Positions 33,724 to 47,479 of a stretch of 64,000 bases of DNA are shown here, piece by piece. The translations under genes and the position numbers were made by a program. The DNA comes from Sipunculus nudus (lineage: Eukaryota; Annelida; Sipuncula; Golfingiida; Sipunculidae): contig CM049313.1 of the NCBI GenBank assembly GCA_026874595.1, positions 50,331,659 to 50,395,658 on the forward strand. Direction: 5' to 3'. Every line of letters begins with the position of its first letter. The stretch's first letter is position 1. A model generated the notes under the pieces. The model saw only the letters and a program-made list of their open reading frames with translations. It made no database searches and was not told the origin of the DNA.

Positions 33724-33944
33724 TAATAAAACACATTTATTCATATAATATATATACAGTTTATGTATTTTTGTTGGGTGAGTGAAAATGGTTAAAGCAG
33801 ATTTGTTTGTTTATTCAAATATTATATCTACACTTTGTTGAAACAGTGTCGAAATATACCCGATATCTATATATTTTAGTTGTGAAAACACATATTGAAC
33901 ATACTTGTTTAATAAAAATATTTATTCACATATCATAATTGGTC

Positions 33945-34160
33945 CATAGAGTCTACACATTCCAAGTTTTGGCCATTTTATATTCTATCCTTTCTATATT
34001 CTATGGCTGGTGTCATCGAATGTACACATTCTAATAATTAACCCATTGAATTCACACATTTTATAACCTTGGTCAATAGAATGTACACATTCCATGGTCT
34101 GGCTATGGAATGTATTTATTCGATGGTTTTACTATAGAATGTATACATTCTATAGTAAGC
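33945..34160. repeat. ATAGAATGTATACATTC-type array, right part, with 26-bp palindrome
   Basis: Five or more diverged copies of AATAGAATGTACACATTCCA and variants. At 34131-34156 lies a perfect 26-bp palindrome whose half-site is ACTATAGAATGTA. Several other units are imperfect palindromes of the same core. Confidence 0.8.
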
Positions 34161-35250
34161 TAAAATCTATGCGACATTATATTAATTACATTGAAAATTA
34201 GCTGAACGGTTATATGAATAATGTGTTTCTGCAAGAATACTTCAATTGGGTTCAAATTGCGTTTCTATATCCATCTGCAATACATGTGTATAAATAATAC
34301 TATGGGAAGTGGTATTCTAGTCTCTATTATTAAGTTCCACTTTCATCTTCTTCGAACTTTAACTCCGAGTAACCCATGGAAACCAATGCCGTGCGTCACA
34401 AAAAGGCCTTTGAAGACACAAAGTTTTAACAGGCCATCTCCTATTAGTGTTCACAACACAAGTAATGTTGCGATGTTTTGTCTAAAGCATTTATCCTGTA
34501 AAAAAACTATGGTTACGGGAGCATTTGGGTAACGTTTATTGATTTTCAGGTCAAATAAAGACTCGATAAAGAACAAGTGCAAACAGGGCTGTGATATACT
34601 CTGGGAAAAATATACTTAAAATCATAGTTGTCCTCAATGTCCATTCTAAAAAAAACTTCCTTATCGCTAATGTATATAGTTGGTATTCTTCATGCAATTA
34701 TCTCTCACGCGGTAGAATTTATACGAACCGTATGGGATTTAAAAAAAAACTGGTATAATACAAGTAATCCAATCCGCCTCTCACTCAAGCAGATTCTACC
34801 GTTCTGGACAATGCTTGCTTCAGCCTGTGTTTGTTTATGATTTTTTTTGTTTGTACAAGTGAAGAATTATACAATAAAATATATGTACATAGTAGATAAA
34901 AGTTTATTGAAATCCAGGCATTTCTTTAGGTCTTACTGTCCTCTTCTAAAAGCATTAAAGCAATATTTGTAACGGATTTTTTTATTTGTCGATTTTTTAC
35001 CGTTGCTGATTAAAGCTCACACAAGAACACGTTTGTTGTTTCCACGACCGTACTCCAACGCCCGACTGTTAATCGCGCCTACATTTCACAGCCAAACCTG
35101 GTTCAAAATTGTTATTCGAAACAGAACTAGGGAGAATTAAACGTAATTAAATAAAAATAATGCCGTACCAGATTTCAAGCACGTGTGAAAAGATATATAT
35201 ATAAATATGATATATTCTGTATATCAAATAAAACAGATATGAAAAATGCA

Positions 35251-35255
<5 letters not shown>
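34161..35255. other. Non-genic stretch, no recognised feature
   Basis: Open frames at 34221-34532 and 34628-34840 resemble no family known to me. Nothing else seen. Confidence 0.45.

Positions 35256-35294
<39 letters not shown>
35256..35294. repeat. (AT)n microsatellite
   Basis: About 39 bp of AT repeat. Confidence 0.95.
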
Positions 35295-35296
<2 letters not shown>

Positions 35297-38200
35297 ACAC
35301 AGCATGTTTTTTCCATGACGTCACTGTAACATCACCCCACTAAGAGACCATGAAAGTCTCACCGGTAAAATCAAAAGAAACAGGTTGCTGCTTTAAAAAT
35401 CGCTTATTTTCACACACAAAAATATGCATTTCTCAGTTTTTGTCTATCAGATAATATTTAAAGTTTGAGTGTAATGGACAGAAATATCATAAAAAATGTT
35501 TAGATAGGAATAGAGTTGGAACAGAGAGTCACGTGATATTCTGGGAGAGTTGGCTGAACCACAGGCGCTTGAATTCTTGTGGGCACAAAAGTTGGCTTAC
35601 GCGGTTTTCAATCTACCATATTTTTTCCCCTTCTATTTACTTAGCAAAAAAGTATTGTGATACCAGTAATTTGTTAAATAAAGAGAGTTACAAGATCAGG
35701 ATTGCGTCCATGAAGTATTTTTTTGTGATTGAATTTAAACAATAATTTTTATACTGGTAGACATTACAATTGTGACAGTCTAATCAAAAGTCTAACTAAC
35801 CATGTCTTTTCTTATTTTTAACAAGCTACTGGGAATACTTATTTATTATGGTTTAGCGCTCATTTTAGGGAAGGAGAATGTTCATAAAGTAAATTAGAAA
35901 CTTTTCAAGCTACTGTTTGTCCAAATACAGCTGATCTGAGACAGAGCTACACTTAATCAGAATAATTATGGTTCTTAAAGGCCTGTAATCGCTAAGGTAC
36001 TTGCATGGATAAAATTATATTATCGATTATTGCCTTCGATTCGATTCTCGGTTTGATTATTGTTAAAAATCTGCCAGTCAGAGCCGAATATCTACTGCGA
36101 TATTTCTTCCGAGCGATGCTAGGATCAATATTTGATGTACTTACTTGGATCAAGAAGGTTAAGCCTAAAAACTAAATGAGATTCTATAATGTGTGATACA
36201 ATACGGATTGATGATGGTGCGGACTTGAACTACACAAATAAAACAACGTAAATGTAAAATAAATTGCTATACCAATTATAATTAAATTAAAAATTAAAGT
36301 TACCGATAAATGTACATATCTAGTTTATTTATCAAGGACGATTTTGATATGTTTGTTTTTTAGTGCCATTGCGAAGGGCACATAACTCGTGATAGTACGC
36401 TCAATTTTGCAAGCCATTCTCCATATGTTCGTTCCTGATTATAACAGGTTCATGGTCGAGCTGTCTGACACCAAATTATTATAAAACAGTGCTTTTTTTG
36501 GAAGCAGTGTTTCTCTAAGGAGGCATTTCCCTGGCCGCTACGGCATATCAACTTAAGCGCGACGCTTAAAGTGCCGTTTATTTTATTCCGAATTAACATT
36601 AAGAAGGAAATATTAAACATCCGGTGTTTATGGGGTACGGTGGTGAACATTTTCAGGTTAAAACTCTAGTTTGTTATACTGAGGAGGGGGATTATAACTG
36701 ATAATAAATAACGTAATTTCCCCGTCTATCGCTCTGAGGGTTCTAGAATTATGGTATAAAACTGCTACTAACGGATGGCTGTAGAATAACACTACAACTG
36801 TGAGTTCATTGGCAATATAACACAGTGAGAAGCCTTATGTAACTGTCGTATTTCTACTTACAGTTACATATGATCATTTAAGCATGACGGCAGTGGCGAA
36901 AGGAAATATGCTAAGGAGAAATATGAATGTAGAATAACATAATCTTGCACAAAAAAACATGCGAGATTAATATGTTATAAATATATAAATTGTGTGTGAA
37001 ACCAAGTGTTAGTATACTGAGTGTCCTTCATACGAAGAATGACTAATCTGTTAGTTTGAAGCGTCTGTAGTAACTATATTTGTTCAATGTAGTCCAGGCA
37101 CGTGGAGTACTGGCGACCTCCCGGGGAGCACGATGCAGCCTCATCTGTGTGTCATCTCTTGTCATAATTGTAAGTGATGCTCTCCAAGGACAAATATAAT
37201 AAGCTTGAATTCAACAACGCTATCCTAACCCAAGCACGTGTTCTGGCATACAATCAGAGAATTACAATCTTCCGTGATGCATTTAAACCTTTTCGCTCTG
37301 TCCAATATTTACATAATGTATGGGAGGAGTAATTCTCAGTTAAGCAGCGCAGGAGGAAAGAATCAAAATGAATAATTCTGTCCCGTCTACATGGGATATT
37401 TATTAGCTGTGACCAGAAACAGAACTGTGTTAAATGGTTTAGGGTTTCGAACATTCTCAAACAGAAAGTACACGATTAAATAATTGAATATGAAAATGCT
37501 TACTAGAGCGCAAACACTTCCACAAATGACTCTTTGTATACACAGGCCATTTTCCGCATATATTTAATATATTGTTTTAAGTGGTGTCATAGGTGGAGAA
37601 TTTCGTCTCCGGAGATTTGTCGCGAATGACAAAATCTGTCCAGAATCTAATATTACTTATGCAGCATTAAGACCCCTAGTAACCGTTATATATTATGAAT
37701 AATATGGATATGTAGACCCCTTGGACACAAATGCACTCAAATGTTAAGTGTGTCATACGACATTTGAGTTAATTCCTTCTTGGAATTCAGATCATGTTTA
37801 CCTATATATAAGTCAGCTGGCAGGTTTTCCCCTTTTTGTGCATAATTCAAATTTCTGAGAATGCCTTGGTAAACAGATTGTGAGGTTAAGAGATCGTTTA
37901 CATGGATTGCCTGTAAACGTTGTATGTCATCTTCATACTATTAGCTATGTGGCAGTTTTAGCAGCAAGCAACGTTATTAGATACCTAGATTAAGCGAGTT
38001 GTTCTGGCGTCTATCTTACAAAATTGAACAAGCCTGCAGGTGTTCGGACCAAAATAACAACTCCCGATCAAAGCCAGCGAATAAAATGTAAACAGTACAC
38101 GGTAACTTCAAAGCAGATGTATCAGACACGGGACAGGCTTTTTTTTAACTGATTAGACTATCGATACCTTCCGTGCAATCCTTAACGTTTGATGGAAACA

Positions 38201-39480
38201 TCGCACCAGGCGCGACTAACAAGTGTATCCAGGTAATTTGATTGGTCCATTTGCTTTTTTCATGAAATAGACGCCAGATTGGCTCGGGGAACAAGGTTCA
38301 TGAAGGCGTAGCTGTCACAGACCTGACTGTATGATTTTGGAGGTTCCTTAGCTTTTAATAGAGATGCCCTTCCATGCGAGATGCTGCTGAAAAAAAAATG
38401 ATATGGTGCTAAAAATGAATTTTAAAACGATTACAGGGGACATCTAATCTAATCTTGCTGACAAGTGAAATAAATACTAAATGAATGCAATATTTATCGA
38501 CTGAATTATCTTCGTGTCGTATAGAGGAAGAGTAAAGGTTGATCAAAAGGAATGTTCATTGTATAATCAAGTGATTGCAAGTGATTAAGCCGGTATATAC
38601 AGGTAACTGACTACAATTACATGTAAATAAAAAGTGTCTTCATACAACTTCTCCTAGTTATAACTGGGATATGAATGTTATGAAGAAAAACATCGAACGC
38701 TCGTGTTTCTTTGGTCTGACAATTTGGTCTGATGCACAGTGAAGAAAAGTTAATTAAACTAAGTTAGCAAAGGTCCATGTAGATATGGTTTCATTCTGTA
38801 CGGCAGGTTATAAATTTAAAGTAAGCTTTGAGATATTTACAGCTGGGCGAAAGTGTTGCATTAAGTTAATCTTATGGGTAACTCGAGCTGATTTAAGGCT
38901 CTTACATTGATCCACACACAGCGTTTAAACTTGAGAATTCCGTGGACTAATGCAGGTCTCTGTCTGAAGAACTATGATTCTATAAAACCTACACAGTGAG
39001 TCAAAGCGAAAGCAGTATTATTAAAGCACGTTTCGCTTGTAAATGTGGTGAAATCCAAGGCCAGAGGTGTCTAGCGGTTATCTGGTTAAATTCACACCGT
39101 AAGGAGAGCCAAAATAAACGGATTTGTTCAGAGTGGCTCTAGGGACTACCAGGGATTTGTTCGTGAAGCTTGTGAGTAATTTTTTTATCATTTGGTTTAC
39201 GTTTTTCTTTGAGTGAATTTGATCTCCAGTTCAAAAGAGAACACAAAAATGTCCGCTCTATAGGCAGAGACCAGTAAAAAGAGACAAAACATGTAGGAAT
39301 ATATAGGTAGATACCTGCAGTCCCGTCAGCCAGCACAGACTTTCTGCATCTCGACGATGAAACCTAAGAAAGAAACGATGCACACATGCAAATTTTTAAT
39401 ATGACATACTTTCCTTCGCACACCTTCTGGTATATGAACAAAAACATCCGAACATAACGTGATACAGGTCATATGTACAC
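35295..39480. other. Long non-genic stretch, no recognised feature
   Basis: About 4.2 kb of AT-rich DNA. No open frame is longer than about 70 codons, and no repeat, RNA gene or splice-bounded exon was recognised. Confidence 0.5.
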
Positions 39481-39486
39481 GACTGT

Positions 39487-39538
<52 letters not shown>
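39487..39538. repeat. (AT)n microsatellite
   Basis: About 52 bp of AT repeat. Confidence 0.95.
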
Positions 39539-39540
<2 letters not shown>

Positions 39541-39564
39541 CAATGATTAATTCTTATTTCCAAG

Positions 39565-39733
39565 GATAGGCTTGTTTGATTGTCATCAAATTGGTGTGCT
39601 TATGAGTATTAATGAACTTAAGCTAAAAAGAATGAACAATGATGTCACCTACTTTATCTTAATTAGTTGCCTGTGCAAGGACATATTGTCATCATGTCAA
39701 TCGGCTGAGCGTCACGACCCTTGGGTCACTTGT
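39565..39733 (+). mobile_element. Right-end fragment of the hairpin-ended tandem-core family
   Basis: The sequence CGGCTGAGCGTCACGACC followed by CTTGGGTCACTTGT (to 39733) matches the right end of the element at 16599-18680, including the terminal hairpin (here CGACCC-TT-GGGTCA, one mismatch) and the CTTGT end. The left end and tandem core are missing. The left limit is uncertain. Confidence 0.6.
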
Positions 39734-40690
39734 TTTTTTTTCCTGATTTGTGTGTGGCACGCTAATATACTAGTTAATCACACATGCCTGACACTGTTTG
39801 GCACTGAATGGGACATGTTTCTGGCGATGAACCACTCATAAGATATGGACATTTATTCAATAACAAAACAAAAACTGCATACCTGTACACAAGCCTGAGT
39901 ATATTTAGATATATTCACTTAGCAAGCACTAAAAGACACATTAAATTACGGATAAGGGCCTGTGCGTCATGATGCAAGTCATGATAGAACACAAGTTCTA
40001 AAAGTCTGATCAAAATATATGACGTGTAGTGGTATTTAAAATCATAGACGTAAAAGTTTGTGTTATATGTTTTTTCTAAATAATGAAGAAAAATGTTGTT
40101 ACACAAAATTAATTACATAATGTGACTCCATGGTATCGATTCATACAAAGCTTTCAAGGCATCATGACAAACGCAGAGACAAACTTTCCGATTAAAACCA
40201 GCTTCTTTATTAAAAATGCCGCACGAATAAACGTAAGTCAATTGTGAATGTAATATTTATTATATTCCCCAACCAAATAACGTCACGTTATGGCTTCCTT
40301 CGGAAAAATGAAAATTCGAAATGAAAATGATAAAGAACTGTTAGAAATAGCGCATATCTGCATGAACTAGAATTGATGCTAAACCAAAAGCTTATACTGC
40401 CACTATAACGTCTTCAGATAAATAAAATTGGAAGTTCGAGTGGCAGGTTGCCACTAGCATTCACTCCGAATGAGCAATGATTGGCTTAGGGAAACAGTTA
40501 TATAAACGCTGTCCTCATCATGTTTCTCCGACATTGCAGTCATTCGATACGATGCACGAGGGAAGTGAGAACAGACAGATGTATGTAACCAGCGGGCATT
40601 AGTTCTATTTTTCCAAAGCTCGATCTCTGGAAATAGACCCTACTAAAGAAACCCTGAAGGAGGAATGCGTCCATAATGACGAGAAGGAAC
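39734..40690. other. Non-genic stretch with one core-promoter-like spot
   Basis: At 40474-40505 GATTGGCTTAGG (an inverted CCAAT) is followed by TTATATAAACGC, resembling a CCAAT/TATA pair. No coding frame follows, so it is only a chance candidate. Nothing else recognised. Confidence 0.35.
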
Positions 40691-40905
<215 letters not shown>

Positions 40906-40965
40906 CATTCTATATATATATACATATATAAATATATGGAAATAGTATACACATAAATGTCGGTT

Positions 40966-41027
40966 CACTGCCGGTGGGAATCGAACCAACGATCTTCCGA
41001 TATCCGATTGGCTGCCTTTTTTTATCA
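40966..41027 (-). mobile_element. tRNA-derived SINE fragment
   Basis: On the minus strand, AATCGG...GGAAGATCGTTGGTTCGATTCCCACCGG contains a good B box (GGTTCGATTCC) with the preceding anticodon-arm-like bases. The 5' part of a tRNA, with A box and acceptor, is missing or decayed. It directly abuts the truncated end of solo LTR-like copy 3. Confidence 0.45.
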
Positions 41028-41034
41028 TTTTCAT

Positions 41035-41809
41035 GTATGCGTGATGAACACAAATTTTGTAATGGAGATAAAAAAACAAATCAGACTCTGTAACACTAGG
41101 CAGCGTGAAATGTCTAGGGGAATGAATAAAAAAGTCAGTGGTTTTTGTTAACAAATAACTACAATTTATTCTTAAAACGACCCTAACAATACAATACACT
41201 AATCAATACAATTTTACAGTAAAACAGCGTTATAGCAACAAGTCAATACAATCATACAGAAAGATAATGGTACAGTACCTGGATACCAATACAGTCACCA
41301 CGATAAGTCCTTTAAATGTAAACTCTCGGAGAATGACAGTCCTGTGGAAAGTTCTTGCAACATCCGGAAAGTAAACTGAAGTCCAAATACATAAAATCCA
41401 GGAGAAAGTCTTTGAAAATGTATAAATGCCGCATTCGTCGGAATAGGTCTTAGAATCTGACACACGCTTCTGCGTCCGCTGGAAAATCTCTGCTCTCTGC
41501 CATTCCGTTCTAAAAAACAGCCCCTTTATATACCCTCACACCCCAAGCCGGAAATTTTCCACTTCTCGAACAGTCTATTACATCCTACTCAACAGTAAAC
41601 ACGCGTTTCATGAATTCTCTAGAAAACATCGCCGTGTATCTCTACACACCAGGCCCATCACGTGACCAATGACCGGGCATGAAAGCCCGAGGCTCACATG
41701 ACAACGAGAGTCCAACCGGCACGGATTAAACATAGAATGTAGAATGCGGCCAGACACGAGTGCCACAAAAGGAGTTACGCCCGTGTCACATAATAAAAAG
41801 AGCACCTGT

Positions 41810-41813
<4 letters not shown>
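41035..41813 (-). mobile_element. Solo LTR-like element, copy 3 (truncated)
   Basis: In its own orientation it starts TGTTACAGGTGCTC at 41813, right beside an (AT)n tract, and carries a TATA-like TATATAAAGGGG and an AATAAA near 41165. It lacks the last 30 or so bases of the family, including the terminal GGTTCCGTAACA. No target duplication can be seen because one end is lost and the other lies in simple repeat. Confidence 0.55.
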
Positions 41814-41894
<81 letters not shown>

Positions 41895-41898
41895 AAGT
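41813..41898. repeat. Compound microsatellite (AT)n(AG)n
   Basis: (AT)n to about 41861 followed by (GA)n to about 41895. Confidence 0.95.
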
Positions 41899-43010
41899 AA
41901 CTAATGCAGAGTATACACACCAATAACAATCGGTTGGTGGATGGAGGCTATCGCAGATCGGCTAAGCCTATTCAGAGGACTGGCGATCTCCAGCAATATG
42001 ATAAAATAGAGTAATTAGATAAAACTTTTGACACCCGCGGTAACTCAACTTTTGAATACTTTAATTGAATTGGTATTGATAAAAAAGAACAAAACAAATC
42101 AAACTTTCAAGTTTTAAGATGACATTACAACCTCGGAAATTTTGAGAAGTACGATATGCCCGTGCTGTGTCGACATTAAATGTTATGGTGATGGTTTATA
42201 CTTAATTCTTCAACTTACTCAGTTATTCACGATACCAGATCAGTATCAGCTGACCAAGTGACATGCACAGTTAAAACATTCAACCTGTGAAATGAAACGA
42301 ACATTAATAATTTCTTTATGAAGTTGGACCATGAATTTAATACAATATTATCAAAACAAATTCAGGTAAACTTAGACGACGGAACAAAAGTCTTTCGACT
42401 TTTAGAATAATATTGACAGCGACTTGTTTCGATAGAGAAGAAAGTTACATGAATAATAAATCCACTAAAATTAAGTTATGTGATTTCCCCTACTGAATAA
42501 ATAACAAGGTATTTGACGCAATCGTCTCGTAAGTTATCGTTTTCCGCGAAAATAAGAGAGGACGTAGCTTATTGGTTATCAATGACAAATACTGAAATCT
42601 CATCAGATTCGCTATGATTTCTTCACAAGAGATTATGAATTCTGGAATATTCCTAACCACATGCACATAAGAGCTTATATCCAAACGTCTTAATAATAGC
42701 ATATTATTATTACATCCGGACTGATACCTTCATCCATAGAAAAGTGATTAGAGGTTTTACGACTAATCACCATGTGCATGTACTCTCAAATCATTAAAAA
42801 CTTGTATACATCCACCAGGTCAAAGTTTTAATAATGAAGCATCTAACCTTCTGAAATCTATATATTTTCGTTAGACTGACACAATGTGAAACCTATGGAA
42901 TAAACATCACGTTACCTTTGGAAGGGAGAACTAATTAGGCCGCTCATTTAAATGCGTACAAAATATTAGCGTGAGCCTACTCAGGCTTCTATGCTTGGAG
43001 AGGGGTGCGG
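41899..43010. other. Non-genic stretch, no recognised feature
   Basis: Nothing recognised. The longest open frame (42490-42702, minus) resembles no family known to me. Confidence 0.5.
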
Positions 43011-43110
43011 TGGGGTAGGGGGTTCTGGTTAAGGCGGTAGGTTTTGGCCTGAAATGTTGTTGGTTCATGTCCCGATAGGATCATCTAACGCACTAAGACT
43101 CCTAGTCAAG
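43011..43110 (+). mobile_element. tRNA-derived SINE-like fragment, candidate
   Basis: TGGTTAAGGCGGTAGGTTTTGGCC resembles an A-box start, and 20 or so bases later TTGGTTCATGTCCCG resembles a B box with one change from GGTTCAANTCC. Spacing fits a tRNA-derived promoter. The tail was not recognised. A 13-bp tandem duplication (AACTGTCATTGGT) lies nearby at about 43149-43175. Confidence 0.35.
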
Positions 43111-43179
43111 TCTTTACCATATCAACCATCCAAACAAGAATGTAGGACAACTGTCATTGGTAACTGTCATTGGTAACAG

Positions 43180-44398
43180 GCAAATCAAGAATGAACAGAA
43201 AAGAAGGCTGAGCCCACATATTAACCTCCGCCCTGATCCTATTGAAAGATCCCTGGGTTCTACACAGTGTCATGGCTCACCAATGCAATTCACATAGATT
43301 TCGGCCATCCCGTCAATGTCCCTGGGACTTGTCCCAACGTAAGAATCAGTAAAATGCTTGTAACAAATAATACAGAAAGCTTACTAGACAACAGGAAATG
43401 ACGTTTTTGGCTTCCTTTTAATAAAAAATGTTTAAACACAACTTTCATGGGAAGTTCTTCCGGTTATACATGGGTTTGATCACTATTCTGTATTTCGATG
43501 CATTTCTGATTCAAGACAAAATGAAGAACTTTCAACAAAAACAAAAAATTTTGCTCAATCATCTTAACAACTTGTTAATATTTCTCTTTTTTTTTTTAGC
43601 AAAGTATGTACAGAAATCAGTACCGACTCTCTATAAGTCTTTGTCTAATTATTGATTAAAATCATTGTTGCGGAGAAAATAGGAAACGTGACATACTTTA
43701 TTTAGTGAAACCAGTGTATTGTTATATTCCGCATATAAAAAAGGATGCTTTGAACTTTATTGTTTTTTTTCCTTAAAATCACGTAGGCGGAAGCTATAAA
43801 ATTTCCCATGTCTCTAAAATCTGGTAAAGAGTGTGTTTCCGGTATTAAAATATGCGTCCACTTAAACTGTCTTTCCTGAAGCCACTGCTCACGGACGACT
43901 ATTTACTAAGCGGCCCCTGGAAGGTTTGCTGACATGATTTTATGTTATTTTCTGTTATAGTGGTAGCAATTAACAGTGACATGGTATGGGGACGGGTGTT
44001 ATCTTGAGGGAGGCCTTTGATAACGTACTTTTCATCGCCTTCGTAAATCTTCCAGAGCGATGCTTCTTTACAAAGCTGCCCTTTACGCGCGGCCTCCGAG
44101 TGCCGTAAAATCACCTGCAAGGTGCTGGGACCTTTAATAAATCAGGTTTTATAAACTAATGACTATACGTTCCTTATACTAGCGCGAGGGTTTCCATAGT
44201 TACCACTATAAGCGAGCCAGAAATACGATAATTTGAAGAAATTTAGACTTTTTTTAAATTGAAGTGGGACTGATTTACCAAATATTTTATATGTACCTTG
44301 CTAACGGACTTATATAATTTATGTATGAACAAATACCTTATAAAGTCTGATTTTCCAGATTCTAAGGTTGTTTCTAAAATTAATGTATGATTGAATGG
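43180..44398. other. Non-genic stretch, no recognised feature
   Basis: Nothing recognised beyond short open frames. Confidence 0.5.
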
Positions 44399-44402
44399 AT
44401 GT

Positions 44403-45254
44403 TGTTACAGATGTCTCTTTTATTATATGTGTATGTGCAGCGCTAGCATTGCCCGGCAGAGCCCGGCCCACGCGTGGGGTCTGACGTGTAAACAGCGGTC
44501 ATGCTAATCTGGGGTTTTCTCGCCTGGCCGAGCGGGGCCGGTCCACGTGTGAACCCTGATATGTAGAAACACAGCGATGTTGTTCTAGATGTTTCCTGTA
44601 ACTCGTGTGTACTGTGTATCATGTTAAGTTCTTTGGATTGTTCCAGAAATGGAAAGTTGTCGGCTTGAGGTGAACGTTATAAATAAGGGGCTGAGTTTTA
44701 GAGCCAGGAGGAGAGGAGAAAAAATATTCCAGCAGACACAGAAGCGTGTAAGTCAGTTGTGGACCTTATAGATTTTCTTCGGATTGCTAAATTTGTGACG
44801 GATTTTATATAGTCTCCAGTTTGCCTTTCGGATCACTGTCAGGATTTCACTTTGGTATACAGTAGATTGATTTTGTGATAACATTGGACTGTTATTCCCT
44901 GAGAAGATTTGTGTGAACTGTTCATCCGGTTTATACATTTTAAAGGACTTGTCGCTGTGACAGTGGTGGATTCCAGGTACTGTGCACTTTGTTTATTATC
45001 CTGTGTGATTATATTGATTTTCTGTTATACTGTTGTTGTACTGTGTAATTGTATTGATTTAGTGTATTGTAATGTTAGGGTTGTTTTAAGAATAAATTAT
45101 AGTTTTTGTTAACCAAAAACCACTGACTTCTTTATTCATTCCCCTAGACATTTCACGCTGCCTAGTGTTACATAATTTCTTACTTCTTTTATCTCCATGA
45201 CAAAGTTTATGTACGTCACGCATACGTGATCTGTTGATATTAGGTTCCGTAATA
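44403..45254 (+). mobile_element. Solo LTR-like element, copy 4
   Basis: This is the longest copy, 852 bp, starting TGTTACAGATGTCTC and ending TTAGGTTCCGTAATA. It is flanked by the exact 4-bp repeat ATGT (44399-44402 and 45255-45258). TATAAATA is at 44679-44686 and AATAAA at 45091-45096, placed as expected for an LTR promoter and a poly(A) signal. It includes a stretch (about 44445-44530) containing CCCGGC-type GC-rich repeats that the other copies lack or shorten. No primer-binding site or coding sequence follows. Confidence 0.6.
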
Positions 45255-45258
45255 ATGT

Positions 45259-47429
45259 AGCAGTTTATCAGTTCTATCAACTGATAACAGACAATGACAC
45301 TCTTTTTAAATTCGTTAATTCAGTATATATATAAAACATATACATTTGTTCAAATTACATAGCTAATTTAACAATAATTTTGTACATCGCAGATCATATC
45401 CTCAACACACAATCCATGAGTTAGGTCCTATGGAAATCCTATATTTTTTAAAGACTTGCAATTTAGTTATTATTTTAATGTTTAAATACACTTTAACCTA
45501 TTTTTGTAACAGTATGGTACAGTATGATGAAAAAGGGTTAAGGGTTAATAAAAAGGTGTTATTCCTAAGCACCTTACACCCACTGTAAGCACGAGTTAAA
45601 ACATAAAGGAGTTTACTAGTGAAGTTTTAACTTTCTCTCATGTCCCTCTTTCTATTCTTTTCATTTTTGTGTATATGATATATCAAGATATTAATGGATT
45701 TTGTACGAAAACAAACTTGTTAGAAACATTAATAAGTTCAACAAATTTGATCAAAGATGCAAATAAAGTTATATGGCCATTTTCATGGCGCAGTGTCTAC
45801 CTGTGTAAACTTACGCGTCCGTCAATACCATAACAGTCACCTTGAAAACCTATGTGCAACTGCATTTGGTCAATGTGCAGGCCAAAAGACAAACATTTAG
45901 TCCCGCTAGGTCTAACCTACCCGTAAAAATACCACTTCAAATGGGCTGAAATTGCATACTTTGAGTTGTATTGCCAGTCATACGGAAAGCTGCACAGCAA
46001 TGGCAGTCAATCCGATTGCATCAATCTAGACGAATCACAGCTGGTAATCTTAACATTAGACTGTGAGTGAGGACCTAAAAAGGTACGCCCAAATCAGTAA
46101 ACCCATGGATAACGTTTTAAATGGTAACCGTATGCCTTTTATAACATACTTGTCGATCACCTAATCAATGGGAGACATTTTTGTATGTGGTCAGATATTC
46201 TAAAGCATTCGGGAAGATTAACGCAGATGCTGATTGGTAGATCTTACATCGAACAAAGTTTAGAAGGTGGGTGACATATTGAACCGTTGATAGGGATTAT
46301 TTTAAATTATAGCATGGAGGCAGTGAAGCTTTGTAAAAAAAAGACAAAAATATTTATTTCTTCACTGATATATTCAGTGAGACTTTCGTTAACACAAGTT
46401 CTTCAAGAATGACGTCTCCACAGACTCTTATGTAAGGGATAGATTAAATCAATCACGATTTCAGTAACCTGAGGGATGACATTTTTAAGCAGGAAGATCT
46501 TGAACATCTTTGAGGAAGACAAGGGGGTCTAGTTAAAAAAACATTTGATACCAAAGAGAGAGCGAGGCAGAAAATTGACAGATAGCTTAAATGCAAAGAG
46601 ACAGACAACCTTAGTTACATATAGGAGCATATGCGAAAGTATATGTAATATGTTAAATCGAATTATTCAGTTAATATATTAATACTATATTATAAAGAAA
46701 CCGTGACGTATTAACAATAGAGGGCAACCTACTAGGTAGATAACATAACCAACGCCATATGGTGTTCACTTTCAAAGAGTAATTGTCTGTTTTCATAATC
46801 TTTATTGTACTCTCGAGTCACAGAGATAGATTTATTTAAATTTAGCGATATTTTCATTATGTTTTAAGAGGGAACCCTTACGAAGCACACTTATTTTAAT
46901 ACTTTTCCAAGATCTAAAGAATTTCCTGTTATAAAATAAAGGAAAGTAGAATGTTCCTCGAAGAAACCAAGTAATTCTTCTTGAAAAATGTGATAAAACT
47001 TCATATAACTTTCCCTCCTTAAAAGTAATATTTTTCTTTCACAAGTTTGTTGAAAACCTTCATCTCGCTACTGGTGTCAGATTATGTAATGAATTTTGTT
47101 AGGTCCATGCAGTCAGTAAAATCATAAAAAAGGCACACAGGATATGCCAGTAGCAATTTATCAGACAAGGATAGTTAGGGGTTCCTTGACTCCTTGTATT
47201 CTATTGTAATCGATTTATGGTCTGAGATGGGTTTCTTGGCGTCTCTTCTCTTCTCCAGACTCCCTTGTTTGAAGATGCAAATGGCCGTACCATCAAATTC
47301 TGTTAAATTCTTAATTCCTTGGAGAACACGGTATAAATCTCAATCAGGACTTCTGACGACATAAACTGGCGCCCCTGGCCAACAGTACGTACTCTTACCT
47401 TTCAACACAGTATATTCGCGTCTGTTTTG

Positions 47430-47430
<1 letters not shown>
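45259..47430. other. Non-genic stretch, no recognised feature
   Basis: AT-rich DNA with no open frame or repeat worth reporting. Confidence 0.5.

Positions 47431-47431
<1 letters not shown>

Positions 47432-47476
<45 letters not shown>
47432..47476. repeat. (CT)n microsatellite
   Basis: About 45 bp of CT repeat. Confidence 0.95.

Positions 47477-47479
<3 letters not shown>

Noticed and set aside
39069-39115. tRNA-like TGTCTAGCGGTTATCTGG followed by GGTTAAATTCACACC
   Set aside because: The B box departs too far from GGTTCRANTCC and the A-to-B spacing is too short. No cloverleaf could be drawn.
40474-40510. CCAAT/TATA pair suggesting a gene promoter
   Set aside because: No coding sequence or exon follows on the plus strand, and such pairs are expected by chance in AT-rich DNA.
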